43,745 nt of DNA from Streptomyces diastatochromogenes (lineage in GTDB: Bacteria > Actinomycetota > Actinomycetes > Streptomycetales > Streptomycetaceae): assembly GCA_001550305.1 (NCBI GenBank), contig LRTP01000359.1:1-43745 (forward strand). The letters are read 5' to 3'. The notes beneath the pieces were generated by a model, which was not told where the DNA came from, did not search any database, and saw only the letters and a list, made by a program, of their open reading frames with translations. Numbering within the stretch: position 1 is the stretch's first letter; the number at the start of each line of letters is the position of its first letter. Of this stretch, positions 11,223 through 19,572 are shown piece by piece. The translations under genes and the position numbers were made by a program.

Positions 11223-11948
11223 ATGGCACAGGAACCCGGCGCGGAACCCTTGGTGAGGCGGGGCGAGGAGACTTCGCGCGGCTCCACCGAGCTCTCCGAC
11301 CTCGCCACGCTCAAGGCCCTCGCGCAGCCCCGTCGGCAGCGCATGCTTCAGCACCTCACCGTGCACGGCCCCGCCACCTCGGCGACGCTGGCCCGGGCGC
11401 TCGGGCTCAACACCGGAGCCACCAGCTACCACCTGCGTGAGCTCGCTCGGTACGGCTTCGTGGAGGAAGTCGACCGACCGGCCGCGGCGGGCGGCCACGG
11501 CAGGGAGCGCTGGTGGCGGGCCGTCCCCGGTGACCGCCGCTTCCCGCCGCGCAGTCGGCAGAGCGCCGAGATGCGGCTCGTCATGGACGAGCTGAACCAC
11601 CACGCGTACGCCGCCGACCTCGAACTCTTCGAGCAGATGCAGGTGCAGGCGCGGAGGCAGCCACGGACGCGGGGGGTGGACGGGGAGGTGGGCGAAGCCG
11701 ATCCCTGGGTCGACGCCTTCCCCTACTCGCGCGGCAGCATCCGGCTGACGCTCCCCGAACTCCGCGCGTTCTTCGAGGAGTACATCGCGCTCCTCAACCG
11801 CTACAAGCGCCCCGAGGCCGACACCCCGCCCGGCGCCCGCACGGTACTCACCCGGTTCCTCGCCTTCCCGGCCCCCGACACCGAGCCCGACACCGAGCCC
11901 GAGAACCGTCCAGCGCCCCACGACAGACCAGGGAGCGAACCCTCATGA
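11223..11948 (+). CDS. ArsR-like winged-helix transcriptional regulator
   Basis: Cytoplasmic DNA-binding protein of 241 residues from ATG 11223. The winged helix spans roughly residues 25-95: DLATLKALAQPRRQRMLQHL, GPATSATLARALGLNTGATS and YHLRELARYGFVEEVDRP, the usual ArsR order of helices. No ArsR metal-binding Cys motif is seen. The start is uncertain: ATG 11187 and GTG 11142 are in frame, but they would place the operator-like repeats inside the coding sequence, and GTG 11142 adds a rare TTA codon. ATG 11223 has no clear ribosome site and may be leaderless. It overlaps the permease gene by four bases (ATGA), so it probably controls it. Confidence 0.85.
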   Translation: MAQEPGAEPLVRRGEETSRGSTELSDLATLKALAQPRRQRMLQHLTVHGPATSATLARALGLNTGATSYHLRELARYGFVEEVDRPAAAGGHGRERWWRAVPGDRRFPPRSRQSAEMRLVMDELNHHAYAADLELFEQMQVQARRQPRTRGVDGEVGEADPWVDAFPYSRGSIRLTLPELRAFFEEYIALLNRYKRPEADTPPGARTVLTRFLAFPAPDTEPDTEPENRPAPHDRPGSEPS

Positions 11949-14497
11949 TGCTGCGTTACGCCCTGCGGACCGTCCGAGCCCGCAAAGGTGGCTTCCTCGG
12001 TGCCTTCTTCGCCTTGATGTGCGCGGCCGCTCTCATCACCGCCTGCGGCACCCTCCTGGAGACGGGCCTGCGCGGCACGATCGCCACCGAACGGTATGCC
12101 GCGACGCCCGTCGTGGTCTCCGCCGACCAGAACGTCCACCAGACCACCGTCAAACACAAGAAGGGCAAGACCAAGGTCAAACACAAGGCCAAGCCGATCG
12201 CCGAACGGGCCTGGCTCCCGGGCGACCTCGCCACCGAGCTCCGGAAGGTGCCCGGCGTACGTGAGGTCATCCCCGAACTGACCTTCCTGGCCCAACCCTT
12301 GGCACCCGGCGGAGTCGTCGACCAGGACCGGCCCGCCTACGGGCACGCCTGGGACTCCGCCGCGCTGACCCCGTACACCCTCACCACCGGCACCGCCCCC
12401 AAGGCGGACGGCGATCTCGTCATCGACCGCCGTCTCGCCGAGCGCACCCACCTCGAGCCCGGCGACCGGCTCACCGTCCAGTCGACGCAGAGCCCGCGGA
12501 CCTACCGGGTGACCGGAATCGCCGCCCCCGCCCAGGAGGTGCGGCACCAGACCGCCCTCTTCTTCTCCACCGCCGAGGCTCGCCGCCTCGCCGCCCACCC
12601 CGGGCAGGTCACCGCCTTCGGGGTGCTTCCCACCAAGGGCACGGACGCGGCCGTGCTGAAGCGGTCGGTCAGCACGGCGCTGCACGGAACCAGGGCGCCG
12701 CACGGTACGACCGCGCAGGTCAGCGCCGGTGACGGCCGCGGGCCCGTGGAGTTCCTGGACGCGGCCGCCGCGCGTACGAAGCTGGTCAGCATGGGCGGTG
12801 CGATGGGCGGCACCTCACTGCTCGTGGCCGTCCTCGTGGTCGTCGGGACCTTCGCGCTCTCCGTGCAGCAGCGCCATCGCGAACTCGCCCTGCTGCGCGC
12901 CATCGCCGCAACGCCGGGCCAGATCCGGGCGCTCCTCGGCCGTGAGGCACTGATCGTCGGGGCCGCCGCGGGCACCACCGGCGCGCTCGCGGGGCTGCCG
13001 CTGGGCAGTTGGCTGCACGGCCGGTTCGTGGCCATGGGCGCCGTGCCGGCCACGCTTCAGCACACCGTCAGCGTCTTCCCGCCGTTCGTCGCGCTCGCCG
13101 CGACGCTGCTCGGTGCGTGGGCCGCCGCCCGTATCTCCTCGCGCCGGATCGCCCGGATCCGCCCGGCCGAGGCGCTCGCCGAAGCCAGGGCCGAGCGCAC
13201 CCGCCCGGCGTGGGGACGGATCCTCACGGGTCTCGCCCTGCTCGCCGGCGGTGTCGTCCTCGTCGCCGTGCTCAGCGTCCTGCGCACGGAACCCGCCTCG
13301 ACTCCCGTGACCTTCCTGGCCGTCGTGGTCCTCGCCTCCTCCGTCGCGCTGCTCGGTCCGCTGTTGGTCAGGGCGGCCGTGGCCGTACTCGGAGGTCCGC
13401 TCGCGCTGACCGGACCCAGCAGTCGACTGGCGCGTGCCAACCTCCGTGGCCATGCCGCCCGGATGGCCTCCGTCGTCACCCCTCTGACCCTCCTCATCGG
13501 CATGACCTGCACCGTTCTCTTCGTTCAGCCGACCCTGGGCAACGCGGCCCGCGCCCAGGCCCGCGAGGGCATCCGCGCCGACTGGGTGGTGGCCGCCCAG
13601 GGCCCGGGCGTACCGGCCGAGGCCGCACGGCGGCTGCGCACGCAGCACGACACCGTCACCGAAGTGGTCCGCACGACCGTCCGTGTGGGACTCGACAAGT
13701 ACGCGGCGCAGGGCGTCACACCCGGGGGCCTCACCCGCACCTGGGACCCGGACGTCACCGCCGGCTCCCTGACGAAGCTCACCGAGGACACCGTCGCCGT
13801 CAGCGAACTCGCCGCCGACCAGCTCCACCTGAAGCCCGGCAGCCCGCTGAAACTCACACTGGGCGACGGAACACCCGCCACGCCGACCGTCGTGGCCGTC
13901 TACGCCAGGGGCCTCGGCTTCGGCGACCTCACCTTCGCCCATGACCTGGTCGCCCGCCATGTGGACAACCCGCTCGCGACCTCCGTCCTCGTCAGCACCG
14001 CCCGTACACAGACACAACTCGCGACTACCCTCCGTGAGTTCCCGGGGACCCACGTCCTCTCCCCGGCCGCCGCCGACTCGATCCAGGCCGCACGGCAGCA
14101 GGCGAACGCCGAGGTCAACTACCTCGCCATGGGACTCGTCCTGGCCTTCACCGCCATCGCCGTCGTCAACACGCTGGCCATGTCGGTCTCGGAGCGTGTC
14201 CGCGAGTTCGCGCTGCTGCGCCTCGCCGGGGCGACCCGGCGCCAGGTGTTGGGGATGCTGCGCACGGAGGCGCTCTCGGTCCTGCTGCTCGCCACCGCGC
14301 TCGGCAGTGGAATCGCGCTCGCCGTCCTCACCGCGTTCAGCGTCGGCATGACGGGCGAGGCGGCTCCGGCGGTCACACCCCTGGTGTACGTCGCCGTGGT
14401 CGCGCTCGCCGGGCTGCTCGCGCTCGTCGCCACCGCGCTGCCGGGCCGGGTGGCGTTGCGGGTGCGCCCGGTCACGGTGGCCACGGCCAAGGAGTAG
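11945..14497 (+). CDS. FtsX-type ABC transporter permease with MacB-like periplasmic domains, no ATPase nearby
   Basis: Membrane protein of 850 residues built as a tandem FtsX permease. Helix 1 is near residues 17-36, then an extracytoplasmic domain to about 280. A central block of helices (SLLVAVLVVVGTFALSVQQR through ASVVTPLTLLIGMTCTVLF) and a second extracytoplasmic domain follow, then three C-terminal helices with the FtsX hallmark REFALLRLAGATRRQVLGML. RHRELALLRAIAATPGQIR is the matching copy in the first half. Residues 69-83 are a Lys/His stretch with an internal repeat (VKHKKGKTKVKHKAK), facing outside. The normal partner ATPase gene is not adjacent, so it must borrow one from elsewhere or work differently. 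It is coupled to the upstream regulator. Confidence 0.88.
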   Translation: MMLRYALRTVRARKGGFLGAFFALMCAAALITACGTLLETGLRGTIATERYAATPVVVSADQNVHQTTVKHKKGKTKVKHKAKPIAERAWLPGDLATELRKVPGVREVIPELTFLAQPLAPGGVVDQDRPAYGHAWDSAALTPYTLTTGTAPKADGDLVIDRRLAERTHLEPGDRLTVQSTQSPRTYRVTGIAAPAQEVRHQTALFFSTAEARRLAAHPGQVTAFGVLPTKGTDAAVLKRSVSTALHGTRAPHGTTAQVSAGDGRGPVEFLDAAAARTKLVSMGGAMGGTSLLVAVLVVVGTFALSVQQRHRELALLRAIAATPGQIRALLGREALIVGAAAGTTGALAGLPLGSWLHGRFVAMGAVPATLQHTVSVFPPFVALAATLLGAWAAARISSRRIARIRPAEALAEARAERTRPAWGRILTGLALLAGGVVLVAVLSVLRTEPASTPVTFLAVVVLASSVALLGPLLVRAAVAVLGGPLALTGPSSRLARANLRGHAARMASVVTPLTLLIGMTCTVLFVQPTLGNAARAQAREGIRADWVVAAQGPGVPAEAARRLRTQHDTVTEVVRTTVRVGLDKYAAQGVTPGGLTRTWDPDVTAGSLTKLTEDTVAVSELAADQLHLKPGSPLKLTLGDGTPATPTVVAVYARGLGFGDLTFAHDLVARHVDNPLATSVLVSTARTQTQLATTLREFPGTHVLSPAAADSIQAARQQANAEVNYLAMGLVLAFTAIAVVNTLAMSVSERVREFALLRLAGATRRQVLGMLRTEALSVLLLATALGSGIALAVLTAFSVGMTGEAAPAVTPLVYVAVVALAGLLALVATALPGRVALRVRPVTVATAKE

Positions 14498-14521
14498 GGA
14501 CGGTACGCGTAGGAGTAAGGA

Positions 14522-14579
14522 GCGGTACGCAATGGTGGGCGCCCCTTACATCAGGGGGCGCCCACCAACTGCGTACCGC
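14522..14579. terminator. Very long hairpin, bidirectional terminator
   Basis: An inner perfect 13-bp stem (14533-14545 with 14555-14567) sits inside an outer perfect 10-bp stem (14522-14531 with 14570-14579). They are separated by a one-versus-two-base internal loop. It lies between the convergent permease and rhodanese genes. Confidence 0.85.
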
Positions 14580-14613
14580 GACCAAGTACGTACCGCGACC
14601 AACTACGTGCCGC
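14572..14613. repeat. 17-bp tandem direct repeats overlapping the hairpin
   Basis: CGTACCGCGACCAAGTA (14572-14588) is followed by CGTACCGCGACCAACTA (14589-14605) and a partial third copy. The first copy's start doubles as the right outer arm of the hairpin, so the array probably grew by duplicating the stem end. Confidence 0.7.
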
Positions 14614-14637
14614 CGCACGGTGATCGTGAGCCCGGAG

Positions 14638-15033
14638 CTAGGCCGTCACCGGGAGACCGGCCGCCTTCCACGCCTGGAAGCCGCCGACCAGGTCGGTCGC
14701 CCGGTGCAGTCCGAGCTGGTGGAGGGAGACGGCGGCGAGGCTGGACGCGTACCCCTCGTTGCAGACCACCACGACCCGCAGATCATGGCTCGTGGCCTCG
14801 GGGGCGCGGTGGCTGCCCTCGGGGTCGAGTCGCCACTCCAGTTCGTTGCGCTCGACGACGAGGGCGCCGGGGATCAGTCCGTCGCGCTCGCGCAGGGCGG
14901 AGTACCGGATGTCGACGAGGAGGGCTTCGCCGGCCTGTGCGGCGGAGTACGCCTCCTCGGCCTCCACCCGGTCGAGTCCCTCGCGGACCCGTTCCAGCAA
15001 CGTGTCGATGCCCACCGGGCGGGGTGCGCTCAC
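14638..15033 (-). CDS. Rhodanese-like sulfurtransferase
   Basis: Single rhodanese domain of 131 residues that would move sulfane sulfur through a cysteine persulfide. The domain begins with VDIRYSALRERDGLIPGAL, and the active-site loop is VVVVCNEGYASSLAA. The catalytic Cys is present, in a CNEGYAS loop typical of small actinobacterial rhodaneses. It ends with the family pattern DLVGGFQAWKAAGLPV. GTG 15033 overlaps the upstream cupin stop by four bases (GTGA), so the two are co-translated. The pairing fits cysteine catabolism or sulfide handling. Confidence 0.9.
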   Translation of the reverse strand: MSAPRPVGIDTLLERVREGLDRVEAEEAYSAAQAGEALLVDIRYSALRERDGLIPGALVVERNELEWRLDPEGSHRAPEATSHDLRVVVVCNEGYASSLAAVSLHQLGLHRATDLVGGFQAWKAAGLPVTA

Positions 15034-15572
15034 TGCCAGTCCTCCGGACGCTCGACGTGCTCCAGGCGCAGCACCTGCCCCGTGCGGCTGTAGCGGCGGA
15101 TCCGGGGCAGCGGCGGGTAGTACGCGTGGACGGAGATCGCGTGCTCCTCGGTGGACTCGTTGAGCACCTCGTGCACGTGGTGGCGGCCGAAGGAGCGACC
15201 CTGGCCGGCCGGCAGCCGACGTTCGCGGTCGACGTCCTCGGAGAGTTCGAGGGTCTTCCAGCCGTCCGTGGGCAGGCGGGCGGCGAGCGAGTACTCCTTG
15301 AGTTCGCCCGCGGCGGCGACGAAGGCGCCGACCGAGTCGGCGTGGTCGTGCCAGCCGGTCCCGGTGCCGGGGGGCCAGCCGATGAGCCAGGCCTCGCTGC
15401 CGCCGGGGCCCTCCAGGCGCACCCAGGTGCGGCCCTCGGGGTCGAGGGGGAGGGAAGCGATCAGTTCGGCGTCGGCGGCGGTGCGGCGCACGAAGTCGAA
15501 CAGGTCGGACTGGGTGGGGGCGTGGACCGGTGCGGAGGCGGAAGGCGTGGTGGAGGGGGTGGACACAGACAC
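15030..15572 (-). CDS. Cysteine dioxygenase-like cupin
   Basis: Probable non-heme iron thiol dioxygenase, converting cysteine to cysteine sulfinate with O2. The two cupin motifs show the metal ligands: GTGWHDHADSVGAF, whose paired His residues correspond to the CDO HxH, and GRSFGRHHVHEVLN for the third His. GTG 15572 (VSVSTPSTTPSASA) gives 180 residues and has AGGAC eight bases upstream. The frame is open further up, but that sequence overlaps the leader-peptide region. It is coupled to the rhodanese. Substrate is inferred from family and context; a related thiol is possible. Confidence 0.85.
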   Translation of the reverse strand: MSVSTPSTTPSASAPVHAPTQSDLFDFVRRTAADAELIASLPLDPEGRTWVRLEGPGGSEAWLIGWPPGTGTGWHDHADSVGAFVAAAGELKEYSLAARLPTDGWKTLELSEDVDRERRLPAGQGRSFGRHHVHEVLNESTEEHAISVHAYYPPLPRIRRYSRTGQVLRLEHVERPEDWQ

Positions 15573-15654
15573 GGGTACCGTCCTGGGCGTTCGCGTGGGT
15601 GCGCGCGGCAGCCGACAGGGAGGGGCGGCGCGCGGGGAGAGAACAGCTGCGAAA

Positions 15655-15741
15655 TCAGCAGGACGGGCGACACACGCAGCCCGCATAGCGGACGAGGTCC
15701 ATATGGACCCTCCGCCACAGGCGCACACAGGTGTCGGTCAC
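15655..15741 (-). CDS. Cys-rich leader peptide, probable cysteine attenuator
   Basis: 28-codon reading frame from GTG 15741 to TGA, ending VHMDLVRYAGCVCRPSC. The hydrophobic/basic stretch followed by a CVCR cluster matches the putative leader peptides found before sulfur-metabolism genes in actinobacteria, where stalling at Cys codons reports cysteine supply. It ends 82 bases before the cupin start, room enough for alternative RNA structures. No function as a stable protein is expected. Confidence 0.78.
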   Translation of the reverse strand: MTDTCVRLWRRVHMDLVRYAGCVCRPSC

Positions 15742-15863
15742 GATCCGGAGTACACCATGGCGGTCCGGGCCGGTCAACTCACTGTCACTATGTGGACCCT
15801 CTGGTGACCGAGGGTGCCGCGCCGGCCGTGGCTCCGCCCCCCGGACGGGTTCGGCTACCTGAG

Positions 15864-15895
15864 CCTGGTGGTCCGGGGCGGGCCGGACCACCAGG
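15864..15895 (-). terminator. Terminator of the FAD monooxygenase gene
   Basis: A perfect 13-bp stem (15864-15876 with 15883-15895) with a six-base loop begins four bases after the monooxygenase stop at 15900. It isolates that gene from the leader peptide and sulfur unit downstream. Confidence 0.85.
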
Positions 15896-15899
15896 GTCG

Positions 15900-17756
15900 T
15901 CAGGTCCTACTGGCCGCGGTCTCCGCTTCCGCCTCCGCCGTGGCGGGGCCGCCCAGTGTCGTCTCGGCCGCCGCGTACAGGTCGGCCGGGCGCACCCCGC
16001 TCAGCGCGGTGACCAGGTGGCCGTCGGGGCGCACCAGGAGCACGGTGTGTGCCGCCGCGCCGGGATAGCTCTCGGCGACCAGCAGCTCGGCGCGGTGCGG
16101 CAGCGCGGTCACGGCGGCCGCGAGCCGGGGCATGATCCCGGCCGTGACCCAGTGCTTGCGCGCCCACACGCCCGTACCCGGAGCGATCAGTACGACGAGC
16201 AGCACCCCGCGACCGAGCCGCTCCCGCAGCTGTACGAACGAGCCGTCCTCCGCGGTCACGCGTACGTCGACGACCGGCGCACCGGGAGCCGTGTCCACCG
16301 GTGTCTCCGATTCGGTGTGCGCGGGCGTGAGCGGCGAGTCGGCGTACACCCCCGGCGCACCCAGCGGGCCGCGCCCCAGGTGGCCGTCCGTGAGTAGCGC
16401 GTCGTGGCCACGGGCCGACCCGGGGACGTACGAGCGCAGGCCTCCGCCGCTGCGCAGCAGTGGCAGTGCCTGGTCGGCGGCGCGCAGCCGGGCGGCGACG
16501 ACGGCCCGCCGCTCCGCCTGGTAGCTGTCGAGCAGTGCCTCGTGCGGGCCGTGGTGCCAGGCGAGCGCCAGTTTCCAGGCGAGGTTGTCGGCGTCCCGCA
16601 GGCCCTCGTCCAGGCCCTGGGTGCCGAGCGCGCCGAGCAGGTGCGCGGCGTCCCCGGCGAGGAAGACCCGGCCGGACCGCCAGCGGCGGGCGAGGCGGTG
16701 GTGGACGGTGTGGACTCCGGTGTCGAGCAGCTCGTACGGGGGTGTGGAGCCCGCGTTCCAGCCCGCGAGGGTCTCGCGGACGCGCGCCACCAGCAGGTCG
16801 GGCGTGACCAGGTCCTTGCCCGGCGGCAGCAGCCAGTCCAGCCGCCACACGTCGTCGGCGAGGGGGCGCGCGGTCACCTCCCCGCTCGCGGGGCCCGACG
16901 TCCGCCACGGCGGCATCCGGTGCAGCAACGCCTGGCCGGGCCAGGGAAGTTCCGTACGCAACGCCGCCACGGCGTATCGTTCGACGGCTGTACGTCCGGG
17001 GAAGCGGATGTCCTGGAGCTTGCGCACGGTCGAGCGCGGTCCGTCGCAGCCGACCAGGTAACTGCCGCGCCACCATGTGCCGTTGGGGCCGCGGGTGTGC
17101 GCCGTGACGCCCGAGGACTCCTGCTCGATCGAGTCGAGGCGGCTGCCCACGGCGACCTTGATCAGCCGCTCGTGGATGATGGCCTCGCGCAGGGCGCCGG
17201 TCAGCGCGTGCTGGGCGAGGTGTATCGGGGCGGGCGCGTGGGCGCCGTCGGAGTCCTGCGCGTCCGTACTCGGGCCGAGCCCGGCGCTTTTCAGGCTCTG
17301 CGCGCTCCCCTTCGGGTCCCGTGCGCTTCCCCCGGAACGCTGGGCGCCGCTCCCCGCGGCGTGCGCGCCGCCCCCGAAGGCCTGGGTGCCGCTCAGCGCG
17401 CCGTGCGCGCCGCCTCCCGCGCCGTGCGCCGCGCCTCCGGAGCCGTGCGCGTCGGCTTCGAAGTCCGGCGAGTGCGTGTCGGACGCCCGGGCAGCGAAGT
17501 CGATCTCGCGCATCACCTGCTTGCGCCGCATCGACCGCCATCCGGCCCAACGGAAACCGGCATCGGTGAGGAGCAGGCCCGTCAGGCGCTCGACGAGCGC
17601 GGCCGTGTCCTCGCGCAGCACCACCGTCCGCGCGAGCCGTTGTTCGTCCTTGCCCGGCCCCTCGTCGAGGACCACGCAGGGAACCTCCTGGCGGGCCAGC
17701 GCAAGGGCCAGCGTGAGGCCCACGGGCCCCGCGCCGACGATGATCACCGGGTCCAC
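15900..17756 (-). CDS. FAD-dependent aromatic-ring-type monooxygenase with a low-complexity insert
   Basis: Flavoprotein hydroxylase of the PheA/TfdB-like group. The FAD dinucleotide fold is at the N-terminus (VIIVGAGPVGLTLALALAR, residues 4-22), and the second FAD motif is GRVFLAGDAAHLLGALGTQG. A C-terminal thioredoxin-like region follows, as in phenol hydroxylases. GTG 17756 (VDPVIIVGAGP) is chosen because the family usually starts there and a GGGGG ribosome site lies nine bases before; a TTG at 17846 would add 30 residues. Residues 91-175 are a Gly/Ala/His/Ser-rich insert of degenerate short repeats (AHGAGGGAHGAL, GGGAHAAGSGAQ) not expected in the fold. The substrate is unknown. Confidence 0.87.
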   Translation of the reverse strand: MDPVIIVGAGPVGLTLALALARQEVPCVVLDEGPGKDEQRLARTVVLREDTAALVERLTGLLLTDAGFRWAGWRSMRRKQVMREIDFAARASDTHSPDFEADAHGSGGAAHGAGGGAHGALSGTQAFGGGAHAAGSGAQRSGGSARDPKGSAQSLKSAGLGPSTDAQDSDGAHAPAPIHLAQHALTGALREAIIHERLIKVAVGSRLDSIEQESSGVTAHTRGPNGTWWRGSYLVGCDGPRSTVRKLQDIRFPGRTAVERYAVAALRTELPWPGQALLHRMPPWRTSGPASGEVTARPLADDVWRLDWLLPPGKDLVTPDLLVARVRETLAGWNAGSTPPYELLDTGVHTVHHRLARRWRSGRVFLAGDAAHLLGALGTQGLDEGLRDADNLAWKLALAWHHGPHEALLDSYQAERRAVVAARLRAADQALPLLRSGGGLRSYVPGSARGHDALLTDGHLGRGPLGAPGVYADSPLTPAHTESETPVDTAPGAPVVDVRVTAEDGSFVQLRERLGRGVLLVVLIAPGTGVWARKHWVTAGIMPRLAAAVTALPHRAELLVAESYPGAAAHTVLLVRPDGHLVTALSGVRPADLYAAAETTLGGPATAEAEAETAASRT

Positions 17757-17872
17757 GGCGCGCGGCCCCCTGCCCGGAGCGGTGTCCTGAGGAACGGTCG
17801 GGAACAGGCAGTTGGAACGGGGTGCACGATCACAGAACGTATGCAACCCATTGCCGGTGCTTGCGTCAAGTG

Positions 17873-17906
17873 ACGGGGGCAGTGGCGATCATGCCACTGC
17901 CCCCGT
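17873..17906. terminator. Terminator downstream of gluD
   Basis: A perfect 14-bp stem (17873-17886 with 17893-17906) and a six-base loop lie 26 bases after the gluD stop. It separates the glutamate operon from the monooxygenase gene on the same strand. Confidence 0.88.
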
Positions 17907-17932
17907 TGACATCGACGAAGGGTGAGGATCCG

Positions 17933-18835
17933 TCAGATGGAGATGCCGCCGCCCGCGCCGCCCGCGCCGGTCGACTCCGTGCCCCCGACCGCGGCCGGCG
18001 CAAGCACGACGCCCGTCGACTTCTTGCCGCGCCGCAGTCGTCCCTCCAGCCAGCTCGCGAAGCTGGTGAGGCTGAAGTTGAGCGCGATGTAGATCAGGGC
18101 CACGACGGTGAAGCTGGCGATGGTGTTCGCGCCGTAGTACGCGCTCATCGGGCCGACGGAGGCGAGCAGCTCGGGGAAGGTGAGGACCGCGCCGCCGAGC
18201 GCGGTGTCCTTCACGATCACGACGAGCTGGCTGACGATCGCCGGCAGCATCGCGGTGACCGCCTGCGGCAGCAGGATGAACCGCATGACCTGGTTCTTGC
18301 GCAGACCGACGGCCATGGCCGCCTCGGACTGCCCCTTGGGCAGCGACAGGATGCCCGCGCGGACGATCTCCGCGAGGACCGAGGAGTTGTAGAGCACCAG
18401 TCCCGTGAAGACCGCGTAGAGCGGACGGTCGTCCGAGCTGATGTTCGAGTAAGTGGAGTATGCGGCGTCGGCGAAGATCATGAGGACCAGCACCGGGATG
18501 GCGCGGAAGAACTCCACGATCGCGGCCGCGGGTATCCGGATCCAGGCGTGGTCGGAGAGCCGGGCGATGCCGAAGAAGGCGCCGAGCGGCAGGGCGATGA
18601 CCATGGAGAGGGCCGCGGCCTTCAGGGTGTTCTGCAGCCCCGGCCAGAGGTACGTGCTCCAGGCCTCGCCATGGACGAAGGGCTTCCACTTCTCCCAGGC
18701 GAGCTGGTCCTTGTCGTTGAGGCTGGTGATCACCCACCACAACAGGGCCGCGAAGGCGACCAGGAACAGCGCCGAGTAGAGGATGTTGCGCCGCTTGGCA
18801 CGGGGGCCCTGGGCGTCGTACAGGACGGACGTCAT
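17933..18835 (-). CDS. gluD: Glutamate ABC transporter permease GluD
   Basis: Inner-membrane permease of 300 residues for glutamate uptake, partner of GluC. After a first helix (ILYSALFLVAFAALLWW) and an extracytoplasmic stretch, the polar amino-acid permease core follows. It carries the ATPase-contact EAA loop SEAAMAVGLRKNQVMRFILL, then further helices. The C-terminal tail is Gly/Thr-rich and not conserved. ATG 18835 overlaps the gluC stop by four bases (ATGA), which fixes the start; the frame is open much further upstream, but that is only gluC read in another frame. Confidence 0.93.
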   Translation of the reverse strand: MTSVLYDAQGPRAKRRNILYSALFLVAFAALLWWVITSLNDKDQLAWEKWKPFVHGEAWSTYLWPGLQNTLKAAALSMVIALPLGAFFGIARLSDHAWIRIPAAAIVEFFRAIPVLVLMIFADAAYSTYSNISSDDRPLYAVFTGLVLYNSSVLAEIVRAGILSLPKGQSEAAMAVGLRKNQVMRFILLPQAVTAMLPAIVSQLVVIVKDTALGGAVLTFPELLASVGPMSAYYGANTIASFTVVALIYIALNFSLTSFASWLEGRLRRGKKSTGVVLAPAAVGGTESTGAGGAGGGISI

Positions 18836-19497
18836 CGCTTCACCGCCACCTTCTTGCCCACCCAGCCGAGGAGGAGGCCGGTCGGCAGCGTCAGGCACAT
18901 GAACCCGAAGGCGAAGACGGCCGAGATCGCGATGAGTTGGGCCTCGTTCTCGATCATGGACTTCATCAGGGTGGCCGCTTCGGCGACACCGATCGCGGCC
19001 GCCACCGTGGTGTTCTTCGTCAGGGCGATCAGCACGTTCGTCAGCGGACCGACGACCGAACGGAACGCCTGGGGAAGCACGATCAGGGTCAGGACCTGGG
19101 TGAAGTTCAGACCGATGGCGCGGGCCGCCTCCGCCTGCCCGACGGGCACGGTGTTGATGCCGGAGCGCAGCGCCTCGCAGACGAAGGCCGAGGTGTAGGC
19201 GATCAGACCGAGCACGGCCAGCCGGAAGTTGACCGTCTCGACCTGGTCCGAGCCGAGACTCACCTGCAGGGTTTGGTTGAGGCCCAGCGACGTGAACAGG
19301 ATGATCACGGTCAGCGGGATGTTCCGCACGATGTTCACGTAGGCGCTGCCGAATCCGCGCATGAGAGGCACCGGACCGACCCGCATGGCGGCCAGCATGG
19401 TTCCCCATATCAGGGAGCCGACGGCTGAGAGGACGGCGAGCTTCACCGTCATCCAGAACGCTCCCAGCAGGTCGTAACCTTGAAGAAAGTCGAACAC
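18832..19497 (-). CDS. gluC: Glutamate ABC transporter permease GluC
   Basis: Permease of 221 residues with the His/Glu/Gln transporter permease fold. It shows helix LGAFWMTVKLAVLSAVGSLI, FGSAYVNIVRNIPLTVIILF, and the EAA loop QAEAARAIGLNFTQVLTLIV that docks on GluA. The GTG at 19497 (VFDFLQGYDLLG) gives the normal family start. It lies 75 bases after gluB, with a strong hairpin in the gap, and overlaps gluD. Confidence 0.93.
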   Translation of the reverse strand: MFDFLQGYDLLGAFWMTVKLAVLSAVGSLIWGTMLAAMRVGPVPLMRGFGSAYVNIVRNIPLTVIILFTSLGLNQTLQVSLGSDQVETVNFRLAVLGLIAYTSAFVCEALRSGINTVPVGQAEAARAIGLNFTQVLTLIVLPQAFRSVVGPLTNVLIALTKNTTVAAAIGVAEAATLMKSMIENEAQLIAISAVFAFGFMCLTLPTGLLLGWVGKKVAVKR

Positions 19498-19530
19498 GAT
19501 TCCCCGCGCTTCCGCGTGTGGTGATGCCCG

Positions 19531-19559
19531 GGTGCGCCGCCCCCCGAGGGCGGCGCACC
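19531..19559 (-). terminator. Intercistronic hairpin between gluB and gluC
   Basis: A perfect 12-bp stem (19531-19542 with 19548-19559) and a five-base loop begin 14 bases after the gluB stop. Such hairpins act as partial terminators or mRNA end protectors, giving more binding protein than permease. Confidence 0.8.
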
Positions 19560-19572
19560 GGCGGGCCCTACA

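Noticed and set aside
15573..15728. N-terminal extension of the cysteine dioxygenase-like protein to 15728
   Set aside because: The extension overlaps the leader peptide in another frame, and a good ribosome site precedes GTG 15572.
17933..19558. A single 541-residue frame spanning gluD and gluC region
   Set aside because: Its upstream half is gluC in another frame, Arg/Pro-rich with no homology; the ATGA overlap at 18832-18835 gives a clean gluD start.
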